Part shown: piece by piece, positions 1 through 7,396 of the stretch
Layout of the letters: each line of letters opens with the position of its first letter
Numbering within the stretch: the first letter of the stretch is position 1
Source of the DNA: Acidobacteriota bacterium
GTDB taxonomy: Bacteria; Acidobacteriota; Thermoanaerobaculia; Multivoradales; SZUA-115
Length of the DNA stretch: 52,390 nucleotides
NCBI GenBank assembly: GCA_024277255.1
Contig: JAJRVQ010000193.1
Span: 1 to 52,390, forward strand
Direction: 5' to 3'
Notes under the pieces: model-generated
What the model was told of the DNA's origin: nothing
Seen by the model: the letters and a program-made list of their open reading frames with translations, nothing else
Database searches by the model: none
Program-made: the position numbers and the translations under genes

Positions 1-246
1 CACTTCCGGCTGGGTGATGTCACGGGCCACCAGTTGCTCCGCCACCATCTTCTCACGCAGCCCGGTGAACTGCTCCTCGATCCTCATTTGCTCCGCCGGC
101 TGGCCATGGTCACTCATCGCGCAGGCGCTCGAAGATAGGGTCAGCAGAACCAAGAAAGCAGCCACTGCCAGCACCAGCAGCCCACAAAAGCGATCGGCAT
201 AGAGGTCGCGAGCGTCCCTGGTATGCACGTAGGAAAGCGCACCCAT
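1..246 (-). CDS. pcm: Protein-L-isoaspartate O-methyltransferase, N-terminal part (exported form)
   Basis: Partial gene running off the left edge; 82 codons are visible. Residues 45-82 read EEQFTGLREKMVAEQLVARD and onward, the conserved start of PCMT enzymes, which methylate L-isoaspartyl residues to begin repair of damaged proteins. A hydrophobic stretch (GLLVLAVAAFLVLLTL) followed by SSSAC precedes it, so the product is probably exported or a lipoprotein. Start chosen at the ATG at 246; a GTG at 228 and an ATG at 117 (which would lose the signal sequence) are alternatives. It diverges from an asparaginase/isoaspartyl peptidase gene, which fits a shared isoaspartate theme. The SAM-binding motifs lie outside the window. 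Confidence 0.8.
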   Translation of the reverse strand, partial: MGALSYVHTRDARDLYADRFCGLLVLAVAAFLVLLTLSSSACAMSDHGQPAEQMRIEEQFTGLREKMVAEQLVARDITQPEV

Positions 247-435
247 AGGGCGAATACCCTCGGTCCGACGGCTCCGGTACAAGATCTGGGGTTTCCATCT
301 CATCGCGTCCGCTAAGTACTGCAATCCGTGGGCCAGGCCGGCAGCCAACGGCGAACAGGGCTACAGTGACGAGGACCAGCACCGCGGATTGCCCTGCTAG
401 ACTAGCCTTCTTTGTTGACCAAGAGGGAGGGTGAG

Positions 436-1557
436 ATGGATCGAAGATCGTTCTTGGGCGCCTTGATGGCCAGCCTGGCAGTTCCGCTTTCGGCCCGGCG
501 GGCTGAGGCGCAATCGCGCCGCCGCTCCCGCCGCCTCGCAGTGCGGCCGACAGTGCGACCGACTCCCCCGACCAACCCGGTAGCCATCGCCAGCGCCAAT
601 GGCTTGGAAGCGGTCAAGCTGGCCTACGACGCGATGAGCCGCGGCGCCAGCCCGGTCGACGCCGCCACGCGCGGAGTGAGGGTGGTTGAACTCGACCCGA
701 AGGACTACACCGTCGGCTATGGCGGCCTGCCCAACTTCGATGGCGTAGTGCAGCTCGACGCGGCGGTGATGGACGGCCCCAGCGGCAAGGCGGGGGCGGT
801 GGCCGCCCTCGAGGGAGTCAAAACCCCCTCCGAGGTCGCCAAGCTGGTGATGGATCGAACCGACCACGTGCTCTTGGTCGGCGAAGGTGCCCGCAGGTTC
901 GCCACCATGCACGGTTACCGGCACGAGGATCTACTCACCGAGCTATCTCGCAAGCTGTGGCTCTACTGGCGAGAGAACCTGTCTACCCAAGACGACTGGG
1001 TCGAGCCGGCGGAAGAGAAGCTCGACCCGGACGTGCGCCGCTTCCTCGAGGACCACCGCGGCATGTTCCGCCCCAACCAGACCGTTCGCCCCACCGGCAC
1101 GATCCACCTTTCCGCCCTCTCGCCGCGCGGCGACGTAGGGTGCTGCACCACTACTTCCGGTCTCTTTTTCAAGGTCCCAGGACGGGTCGGTGACAGCCCT
1201 CTGATCGGCGCCGGCCTCTATTGCGACAACGATGTCGGATCGGCCGGTGCCACCGGTCGTGGCGAATCGGCGATCTTGAGCAACGCCAGCCACACCGCCG
1301 TCGAGCACATGAGGGGTGGGCGCCCACCCCAGCAGGCTCTGCTCGAAACCCTGGAGCGAGTGGCACACCTGACCCGCGACCCCAGGCTGCTGCGCGCGGA
1401 CGGCAAACCCAACTTCAACCTTCGCCTCTATGCGGTCGACAAGGCCGGGCGATACGCCAGCGCCGCCATCTGGGGTGGCGGCCGATTCGCCGTCGCCGAC
1501 CACAACGGCGCGCGCCTCGAAGAACAGGCCTACCTCTACGACCATGGCCGTCGCTGA
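436..1557 (+). CDS. Tat-exported N4-(beta-N-acetylglucosaminyl)-L-asparaginase / isoaspartyl peptidase family
   Basis: Ntn-hydrolase of the asparaginase type 2 family, 373 residues. These are made as a precursor that cleaves itself in front of a catalytic Thr and then hydrolyses glycosyl-asparagine, isoaspartyl peptides or asparagine. Here the Thr is probably T222 in PTGTIHLSAL, followed by GRVGDSPLIGAGLY, the usual substrate-pocket segment. The N-terminus DRRSFLGALMASLAV looks like a Tat signal, with a low-complexity Arg/Pro spacer after it. The ATG at 436 is preferred over an in-frame upstream ATG at 412 because GGGAGG lies five bases before it. It overlaps the next gene by 14 bp. Exact substrate cannot be told from sequence. 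Confidence 0.88.
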   Translation: MDRRSFLGALMASLAVPLSARRAEAQSRRRSRRLAVRPTVRPTPPTNPVAIASANGLEAVKLAYDAMSRGASPVDAATRGVRVVELDPKDYTVGYGGLPNFDGVVQLDAAVMDGPSGKAGAVAALEGVKTPSEVAKLVMDRTDHVLLVGEGARRFATMHGYRHEDLLTELSRKLWLYWRENLSTQDDWVEPAEEKLDPDVRRFLEDHRGMFRPNQTVRPTGTIHLSALSPRGDVGCCTTTSGLFFKVPGRVGDSPLIGAGLYCDNDVGSAGATGRGESAILSNASHTAVEHMRGGRPPQQALLETLERVAHLTRDPRLLRADGKPNFNLRLYAVDKAGRYASAAIWGGGRFAVADHNGARLEEQAYLYDHGRR

Positions 1558-2941
1558 AGCGCCGGTCGCCGCCACGCTGAACCCGCAGCAGCTGTGGGAA
1601 GGGCTGGAGCGGCTGGTCGCCGACTCGACCCCAGACTCGACCGAGTTGGTGTGGCTGGAGCGCGACCAACAGAGTGCCCAGATCGGCCATCGACACAGCG
1701 CGGACTGCCCGGGCGGCACGACCACGCGATCGCTTCTAGTCCGCGTCATCGACGCGGACCGCACGGGTCGCTACATCACCGGCAACTGTGACCTCGGGGA
1801 AGTGGCGGACGCGATCCGCCTGGCGATCGCCAACTCACGGGCGCATCGCCCGGCCAAACACCCGGTCAGCCTCCTCGGCGAGCAAGAGAGGCTACCCAGC
1901 CGGCACACCATCCCCCTCCACGATCCCAGCCTGGCCCGGCTCGACCCACCTCGGGCGCAGCAGTGGCTCCAACGCTCGGCGCGCCAGGGCGAAAGCGCGA
2001 CGCTGCGCTGGAGCGAAGATCGAATCATCATCGTCAACAGCCGCGGCCTGCGGCAGCGGGCGAGAGCCACCACCGTGACGGTGGATGTGTGCTGCGGCAC
2101 AGCTCCCGGCAGCGGCACGGCCAGAGCTTCGTCGCGGAGCCTGGAGGCACTCGACGCGCCGGCGGTTTTTCAGCGAGCGCGAAGCCGGCATGCACGATCG
2201 GCACGACCGAATTCGCCACCCGACACGAAGATCGACACCATCGATCTGTGCGGCGTCTCTACGGCCAGCCAGATCTTGCTTCTCTCCCCTGAAGCCACCG
2301 GCGATCTGGTCTGGCTGCTCGGCCAGGTGGGCCTGTCGGCGGACGCCTTCTACAACACGCCCACCCGTTCGCGCCTCGCCGAGTGGCTGGGAAAACCACT
2401 CTTCTCGCGCCAGATTCTCCTCCTCGACGATGGCCAGCGACACCCTTGTCTGCCCTTCCCCTTCGACCTCGAAGGGCTGCTGAAGCGCCCCGTCGAGTTG
2501 ATCGCCAACGGCGTCCTGACCACCCCTGCCGTCGATGCTCGACTCGCTTTCGAGCTCGGCCTCTCCGCTACACCGCACAATCTCGGGGCGGCCGAGGCGA
2601 GACCGGGCCACCTCGTACTCAGTCCCGGCACCGCATCGCCGGCGGATCTTCTGGCGGCGGCATCCGGCGGCATCGCAATCGACCGCTTGGAGCGACTCGA
2701 AGCCTACGATCCGCCCCGGTTGAGATTCCGCGCCCTGGCCCGCGGCCTGCGCCGGGTCGAAAACGGCGAGTTGGGCGAGCCACTCGCCGACGCGACCTGG
2801 GAGGACAGTCTGGACCGTGTCTTCCGAGATGTCGCGACCCTGGGAGCAACCACGGTGGCCCAAGCCCGCGAGGGCGGCCTACCGCAGGGCGTCTCGGCAC
2901 CGGCACTGCTCATCGCACCGCCCGGTGTGCGCCACGGCTGA
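1544..2941 (+). CDS. TldD/PmbA (TldE-like) family protein
   Basis: 465 residues with the layout of the modulator-of-gyrase/TldD-TldE family: a variable N-terminal half, then LLLSPEATGDLVWLL, a pFDLEGLLKRPVELIANGVL-like core and a C-terminal segment with SPGTASPADLLAAASGGI and RRVENGELGEP. TldD-TldE heterodimers degrade unfolded peptides and process modified peptides. I see no HExxxH zinc motif, so it resembles the non-catalytic TldE (PmbA) subunit; no TldD partner is in the window. The start at 1544 lies inside the end of the asparaginase gene (14-bp overlap), suggesting coupled translation. An upstream in-frame ATG at 1430 would extend into asparaginase coding sequence and is rejected. Confidence 0.8.
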   Translation: MAVAEAPVAATLNPQQLWEGLERLVADSTPDSTELVWLERDQQSAQIGHRHSADCPGGTTTRSLLVRVIDADRTGRYITGNCDLGEVADAIRLAIANSRAHRPAKHPVSLLGEQERLPSRHTIPLHDPSLARLDPPRAQQWLQRSARQGESATLRWSEDRIIIVNSRGLRQRARATTVTVDVCCGTAPGSGTARASSRSLEALDAPAVFQRARSRHARSARPNSPPDTKIDTIDLCGVSTASQILLLSPEATGDLVWLLGQVGLSADAFYNTPTRSRLAEWLGKPLFSRQILLLDDGQRHPCLPFPFDLEGLLKRPVELIANGVLTTPAVDARLAFELGLSATPHNLGAAEARPGHLVLSPGTASPADLLAAASGGIAIDRLERLEAYDPPRLRFRALARGLRRVENGELGEPLADATWEDSLDRVFRDVATLGATTVAQAREGGLPQGVSAPALLIAPPGVRHG

Positions 2942-2949
2942 TCGCCCGG

Positions 2950-4554
2950 CTACCCCACCCGGCGTAGCAGGACCACGGTCTGATCGTCGCCCTGGGGTTG
3001 CCCGCCGGCGAACCGGCAAGTGGCTTGGTCGATGGCAGCGATAATCTCGGTCAGTGGGGCAGTGCGGTGCTCTTGCAGCAGGGCGAGCAAGCGATCCAGC
3101 TCGTACTCTTCGCCGTCCGGAGCCGCGCACTCGGTGATCCCGTCACTGTAGATGCAGACCAGATCATCCACCTCGAGGTCGAAACCATCCCCCTCGTAGC
3201 TGATCCCCGGCAACAAACCGATCGGCGGTCCGCCGGACGGTAGCTCGCGCACCGACCCGTCGCCACTGAGCACCACGGCCGGATTGTGGCCCGCGTTGAC
3301 GTATTGAAAACGGCCCGCGGGTGGATCGATCTGGGCGACCAGCAGGGTGATGAACTTGTTGCCGGGACTGGACTCGTAGATGTGACGGTTGAGCAGCGCG
3401 AAGAGCTCCGGCCCAACGTCGTAGCGATCGAGCATCAGCCGCAGCGCTGAGTGCAGCGTCGAGACCATCAACGCTGCGGGCATCCCTTTTCCGGTGACAT
3501 CTCCCAGGGTGAGCACCAACCGGCCGTCATCTTGCAGCAGCAGGTCGTAGTAGTCCCCGCCAACCTCCCGCGCCGGCCGATTCCAGCCGGCGAGTTCGAA
3601 GCCATCGACCGCCGGCACACCCTTGGGCAGCAACTTGCTCTGCGTCTCGGCGGCCAGCTCCATCTCGCGCTGCATCCGCTCCTCTTGCAGCGCTTGGGTG
3701 TGCAAGCGGGCGTTTTCCAGCGCGATGGCCGCCTGGTTGGCGAACAGCTCCAGCGTCGCGCGGTCCGACTCGCCAAACGGTCCGACACCGTGGCGGCTTT
3801 CCTTGTCCGCCACCACCAGAAAACCGCGTGGTACCGAATCGATATCGATCCGTACCGCCAGCAGGTGAACCGCCCCGGGAAGCACATCCTCGGGTACATG
3901 GTCATCGACGCAGGTAAAGCTCGGCCGAGCATCGCCGCCCAGGGCGTGGGTCAGTCGGTAGAGATGATCCGCGGACTCGTCGTCGAGCAGATACAGCGCC
4001 GAACGCCGGGCATCGAGCAGCGAAAGTGCCCACGCCAGGATCGCTTCGCTGGTTTCCTCGAGATCCAGGGTCGAGGTGATCGCCAGGCCGACATCGTAGA
4101 GAGCTTGCTGCTCGACGTTGCGATGCATCGCCGCGAAGCGGGACTTCTTGAGCCGCCGCTCGAGCTGCGCGTTGCGCACGGCCATCGCCATGAGAACTTC
4201 CATCGGTCCGTCGAGTCGCGGCGCGGCCGGCTGCCGCTGCGGGCCGCTGGCGACCGCCACACCGACGGGTTGCGGGGAAGAGAGCAGCATGCCGCCCGGC
4301 AGGTGATGCGGGTCCAGTTGGGCGACCGCCTCGCCGCTGAAGGACCGGGGGAAGTCGCCTTCGCCGCAGCTACGCACGCGCTCGAAGAGACCTTCCTCCT
4401 CCACGTAGAGCGCCGCCCCGGCCGCCCCTGAGGCGCAGCACCAACGATCCAGCAAGTGCGCGGCGAGGCCGCTGTCCGCGGTACCCGCGGCAGCCGCATC
4501 GAGAAAGCCGGACCAGGTAGCTTCTTGGGCACCAGCATCCATCGGTGAGGTCAC
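2950..4554 (-). CDS. GAF-domain SpoIIE/RsbU-type PP2C serine phosphatase
   Basis: 534 residues. A GAF-like domain (about residues 140-290) precedes a SpoIIE-type PP2C phosphatase domain with GGDYYDLL, GDVTGKGMPAALM, YSDGITE and GDDQTVVLL, which hold the metal-binding Asp residues. Such enzymes dephosphorylate a STAS-domain anti-sigma antagonist, releasing the sigma factor. The STAS protein and the anti-sigma kinase lie immediately upstream on the same strand (25-bp gap), making a complete partner-switching cassette. Translation probably starts at a GTG at 4554 with GAGTGGA upstream; an ATG four codons later is possible. The N-terminal 130 residues match nothing I can name. Confidence 0.9.
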   Translation of the reverse strand: MTSPMDAGAQEATWSGFLDAAAAGTADSGLAAHLLDRWCCASGAAGAALYVEEEGLFERVRSCGEGDFPRSFSGEAVAQLDPHHLPGGMLLSSPQPVGVAVASGPQRQPAAPRLDGPMEVLMAMAVRNAQLERRLKKSRFAAMHRNVEQQALYDVGLAITSTLDLEETSEAILAWALSLLDARRSALYLLDDESADHLYRLTHALGGDARPSFTCVDDHVPEDVLPGAVHLLAVRIDIDSVPRGFLVVADKESRHGVGPFGESDRATLELFANQAAIALENARLHTQALQEERMQREMELAAETQSKLLPKGVPAVDGFELAGWNRPAREVGGDYYDLLLQDDGRLVLTLGDVTGKGMPAALMVSTLHSALRLMLDRYDVGPELFALLNRHIYESSPGNKFITLLVAQIDPPAGRFQYVNAGHNPAVVLSGDGSVRELPSGGPPIGLLPGISYEGDGFDLEVDDLVCIYSDGITECAAPDGEEYELDRLLALLQEHRTAPLTEIIAAIDQATCRFAGGQPQGDDQTVVLLRRVG

Positions 4555-4579
4555 TCCACTCGAGTGCGCGGTGAGTCGA

Positions 4580-4930
4580 TCAGTTCGACAGTTCCGCCAG
4601 GGCTGCCGGTTCGTCGGAGAAAATGCCCGCGTACTGCGCCAAACCCATGATGTGGAAGGTCTTTTCGATCGTCGGCGTCAGGTTGCAGAAGGCGAGTCGC
4701 CCTTCGATCTCGATCATTCGCTCGATGATCTCGATCAAGATCGAGATCCCGATCGAGTTCACGATCTTGGTACCCGCCAGGTTGAGCAGCAGCACCTTGT
4801 GGCCATCCTTGATCAAGGAATCGGCCATGCGGGCGATCTCTTCCCCACCTTGGTTGTTGATGTAGCCCTCGGTATAGACCACAGCGACTCCGTCCCTGCG
4901 TTCTACTTCGAGCTTCAAACTCTCGGTCAT
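4580..4930 (-). CDS. STAS-domain anti-anti-sigma factor
   Basis: 116 residues, one STAS domain of SpoIIAA/RsbV type. The segment GTKIVNSIGISILIEIIERM carries the conserved serine (S of NSIG) that the partner kinase phosphorylates; when unphosphorylated the protein sequesters the anti-sigma kinase. It sits between the anti-sigma kinase (upstream, 16-bp gap) and the phosphatase, so the three are likely one transcript. Full length for the family. Confidence 0.93.
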   Translation of the reverse strand: MTESLKLEVERRDGVAVVYTEGYINNQGGEEIARMADSLIKDGHKVLLLNLAGTKIVNSIGISILIEIIERMIEIEGRLAFCNLTPTIEKTFHIMGLAQYAGIFSDEPAALAELSN

Positions 4931-4946
4931 TGCCCAGTCCCCATGG

Positions 4947-5363
4947 TCAGCGCGCCTTGGTCATCACCACTTGGGTGCCGTCTTTTCCAGAGTGAATTTC
5001 GACCTTGTCCATCATCCCGCGCATGATCTGCAACCCCCAGCCGCGCTTGTTGGCCGCCTTGAGTTTTTCCGTGATGTTGGATTCGGGGATCTCCTCCGGC
5101 ACAAAACCGCGTCCGCTGTCGCGCACGGTAATTCTCAGCGATTCAGGCTCGTCATCTCCCAGTACGGCGAAGGTCAGGAAAACCTTCCCTTCCTCCGTAT
5201 GACTATGCTCGAACGCGTTGATGCATGCCTCCACGACCGCCATCCGGACCTCATCAATCTTATCCGCCGCCATACCCATCGACTCGGCCATTGCGGTCGC
5301 AGTTTTGGTAGCTGCGATCTCCATGTCCGCGGCAATCGGAAGCGTCAGAGTAACTTCCCGCAT
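4947..5363 (-). CDS. RsbW/SpoIIAB-like anti-sigma serine kinase
   Basis: 138 residues forming a GHKL ATPase domain: N-box EACINAFEHSH, G1 box DSGRGF and G2 box GWGLQIMRGMMD. Family members bind a sigma factor, or another output protein, and phosphorylate the STAS antagonist. The ATG at 5363 is preferred because GAGGA lies seven bases upstream; in-frame ATGs at 5381 and 5402 have no such site. No matching sigma factor is adjacent, so the output target is unknown. The gene is preceded by a small hydrophobic ORF that ends 47 bp upstream. Confidence 0.9.
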   Translation of the reverse strand: MREVTLTLPIAADMEIAATKTATAMAESMGMAADKIDEVRMAVVEACINAFEHSHTEEGKVFLTFAVLGDDEPESLRITVRDSGRGFVPEEIPESNITEKLKAANKRGWGLQIMRGMMDKVEIHSGKDGTQVVMTKAR

Positions 5364-5410
5364 AATCCCGTCCTCGGCCATCAGCTTCAGCGCTCTTGGC
5401 AATCAGGGAA

Positions 5411-5566
5411 CTAGAAGGCCAGGTACAGCTGCATGAGATAGAGAACTATCGGATCAATCAGGTCGTTTGCCATGAGCCAGCCAAAGCTCAACACGGTGCC
5501 GGTGGATAGTAACCACCGGGTCGGCACATGTGGGATTGCGGCGTGTCTACGGATGGATTCTAGCAT
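5411..5566 (-). CDS. Small hydrophobic protein (51 residues), unknown function
   Basis: Short ORF with a very good ribosome site: GAGGAGGG four to five bases before the ATG at 5566. The product has a basic N-terminus (MLESIRRHAAIPHVPTR) followed by two hydrophobic stretches, about residues 18-34 and 36-51, and ends in LYLAF. It could be a small membrane protein. It lies directly upstream of the anti-sigma kinase on the same strand, so it may belong to the partner-switching operon. I recognise no family. A longer in-frame extension back to 5824 lacks a ribosome site and is not used. Confidence 0.55.
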   Translation of the reverse strand: MLESIRRHAAIPHVPTRWLLSTGTVLSFGWLMANDLIDPIVLYLMQLYLAF

Positions 5567-5646
5567 GGGACCCTCCTCAGGTGACGAAAGACTTCGCAAG
5601 CCCCTTGCCACCTTTGAGTCAACCCAGGAGATTCCGCACAAAGCGT

Positions 5647-5674
5647 TTATTATCAGTGCCTTACGATGACGCAA
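5647..5674 (-). promoter_or_regulatory. Candidate sigma-70 promoter for the partner-switching operon
   Basis: On the minus strand TTGCGT (5669-5674), a 16-bp gap and TAATAA (5647-5652, within TGATAATAA), about 80 bp upstream of the small ORF at 5566. Matches are moderate. The rest of 5567-5852 holds no gene I can support; it contains a small GCCCC/GGGGC hairpin (5720-5735) and the palindrome at 5830-5848. Confidence 0.3.
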
Positions 5675-5829
5675 CAGATGGTGCTTCAGACTGGTCCTCA
5701 ATCTGTACTGAGACATTGTGCCCCTAGAATGGGGCGAACGCCAGTCAGTAGAAGATAAAGTCATCAGGGTCAATGATTTACGCTCATCTGAGAAATAATG
5801 TCCCAACGGGCTAATATGTCTCACTCGGA

Positions 5830-5848
5830 TTCATTCTCCGAGAATGAA
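5830..5848. repeat. Perfect 19-bp palindrome
   Basis: TTCATTCTC, one central C, GAGAATGAA: two perfect 9-bp arms. It lies five bases beyond the stop of the AAA+ regulator gene and about 260 bp upstream of the small ORF that opens the anti-sigma operon. There is no T-tract, so it is a poor intrinsic terminator; an operator is possible. Confidence 0.6.
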
Positions 5849-5852
5849 GGGG

Positions 5853-7346
5853 CTAGAACCCCTTGCGCAGCAAAGTGCGCCGGTCGAGGCCGAGAACGCG
5901 TGCTGCAGCGCTCTTGTTGCCACCGGTCATTTTCAGCACTCTGGCGATGTGACGGCGCTCGAGGGTATCCAGGTCGACCATCTCAGCTTCCTCCTCCACG
6001 CCCCCAGGCACCTCGGCGGAGCTACCGAGCAAGGAGCGTACGAGGTCGGGTGCGATCGAACCTTCCGCCAACGAGGTCGCGGCTTCCACCAGGTTGCGCA
6101 ACTCGCGCACATTACCTGGATAGCCGTGAGCGATCAGCAAGGCCAGAGCCTGCGGAGCGAGGCGAGGCACCGCGATCCCCTCGCGAAGGCAGAAGTCCTC
6201 CAGGAAGTAGTGGACCAGGTGAGGGATATCTTCGCGCCGCTCGCGAAGCGGCGGCAAGGCGACGTCGACCCCTTTCAGTCGGTAGTAGAGATCCTCGCGA
6301 AAACGGCCGGCGGCGACCAGGGCCTCGACATCGCGATGGGTGGCAGCCACCAGTCGTACGTCCACGGAGACCGGACGCTGCCCACCCAGACGCACCACCT
6401 CACGCTCCTGCAAAACCCTCAAGAGCTTGGCCTGAATCGCCGGCTGCATGTCGCCGATCTCATCGAGAAAGAGGGTGCCGCCGTGAGCCAACTCGAACTT
6501 ACCGGCCCGAGCCGTCACGCCGGTCGCCACCCCGCCCTCGATGCCGAAGAGTTCGCTTTCGAGGAGCGACTCGGGCAACGCGGCGCAGTTGAGGGCTATC
6601 AGCGAACCGGTGCGCTGCGAGTGCAGATGCAGCAGCTTGGCGATCAGCTCCTTGCCGGTACCACTCTCGCCCCGGATCAAGACGCTGACCCCGCGCGGCG
6701 CAACCCGTTCCACCACCTCGAGAATGCGTCGCATCGGAGCCGCCTGCGCCACGATGCGCTGTCCGCCGACCTCGCCGCCCCACTGGCTCTTGAGCAGCTT
6801 GTTCTCCTCCTCCAGCCGCTCGCGCTGGGTCTCCAACCGTTCCACTTGACGGGCGTTGTCGAGCGAAACGCCGGCCAGAGCAGCCACCGAGTCGAGAAAC
6901 CGTCGATCGCCTTCCGAGAACGAGGCGGCCGCGCCGGCGCGAGCCTCCTTGTCGAGAATCGCGATGTAGCCGAGGAAGACGCCACGGTAGGCCAGCGGCG
7001 CCGCGATCAGCTCGCGATAGGGGCGGCCGGCCAGCTCACCACGGTGGCGCACGATGAGCCCACCTTCGTTGAGCAGATCACTCCACAGAGGATCCTCCAG
7101 CAGACGCTCCCCGCTCGGCGGCCGCTCGGCCCAGCCGACCAGCGAGAGAGCCCGCGAGCCGCTGTAAGACTCGCGAGTCACCGCCACCGCCACCGCCGGA
7201 TCGAGCACCGCGCAGACCCGCTCCAACAACTCCTGCACCAACTGCCCTTCCGACCCCTGATCGTGCAGCGACAGAGCCAGATCGTAGAGCGTCTCCAGTT
7301 GGAGGATACGGCGCTTCTCCGCGAAGCTGGCGGCAGGTACGCTCAC
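5853..7346 (-). CDS. GAF-AAA+-Fis enhancer-binding-type transcription regulator with atypical GAFTGA loop
   Basis: 497 residues: N-terminal GAF-like sensor (about 15-170), coiled linker, sigma-54-activator AAA+ domain (about 195-425) and a C-terminal Fis-type helix-turn-helix (GGNKSAAARVLGLDRRTL). Walker A is GESGTGKE (226-233) and Walker B TLFLDEIGDM (291-300). The loop that normally reads GAFTGA and contacts sigma-54 reads GVATGV here (272-277), so the key Phe is Ala. The HTH ends abruptly with RKGF, a few residues shorter than usual. Start is a GTG at 7346. No cognate target is obvious; it stands alone between the partner-switching operon and a secreted-protein operon. Confidence 0.9.
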   Translation of the reverse strand: MSVPAASFAEKRRILQLETLYDLALSLHDQGSEGQLVQELLERVCAVLDPAVAVAVTRESYSGSRALSLVGWAERPPSGERLLEDPLWSDLLNEGGLIVRHRGELAGRPYRELIAAPLAYRGVFLGYIAILDKEARAGAAASFSEGDRRFLDSVAALAGVSLDNARQVERLETQRERLEEENKLLKSQWGGEVGGQRIVAQAAPMRRILEVVERVAPRGVSVLIRGESGTGKELIAKLLHLHSQRTGSLIALNCAALPESLLESELFGIEGGVATGVTARAGKFELAHGGTLFLDEIGDMQPAIQAKLLRVLQEREVVRLGGQRPVSVDVRLVAATHRDVEALVAAGRFREDLYYRLKGVDVALPPLRERREDIPHLVHYFLEDFCLREGIAVPRLAPQALALLIAHGYPGNVRELRNLVEAATSLAEGSIAPDLVRSLLGSSAEVPGGVEEEAEMVDLDTLERRHIARVLKMTGGNKSAAARVLGLDRRTLLRKGF

Positions 7347-7396
7347 CGGTGCATTCTATGGCCAGTGAGCGGTTCTTGCCCTACAACTCAGGTCGG

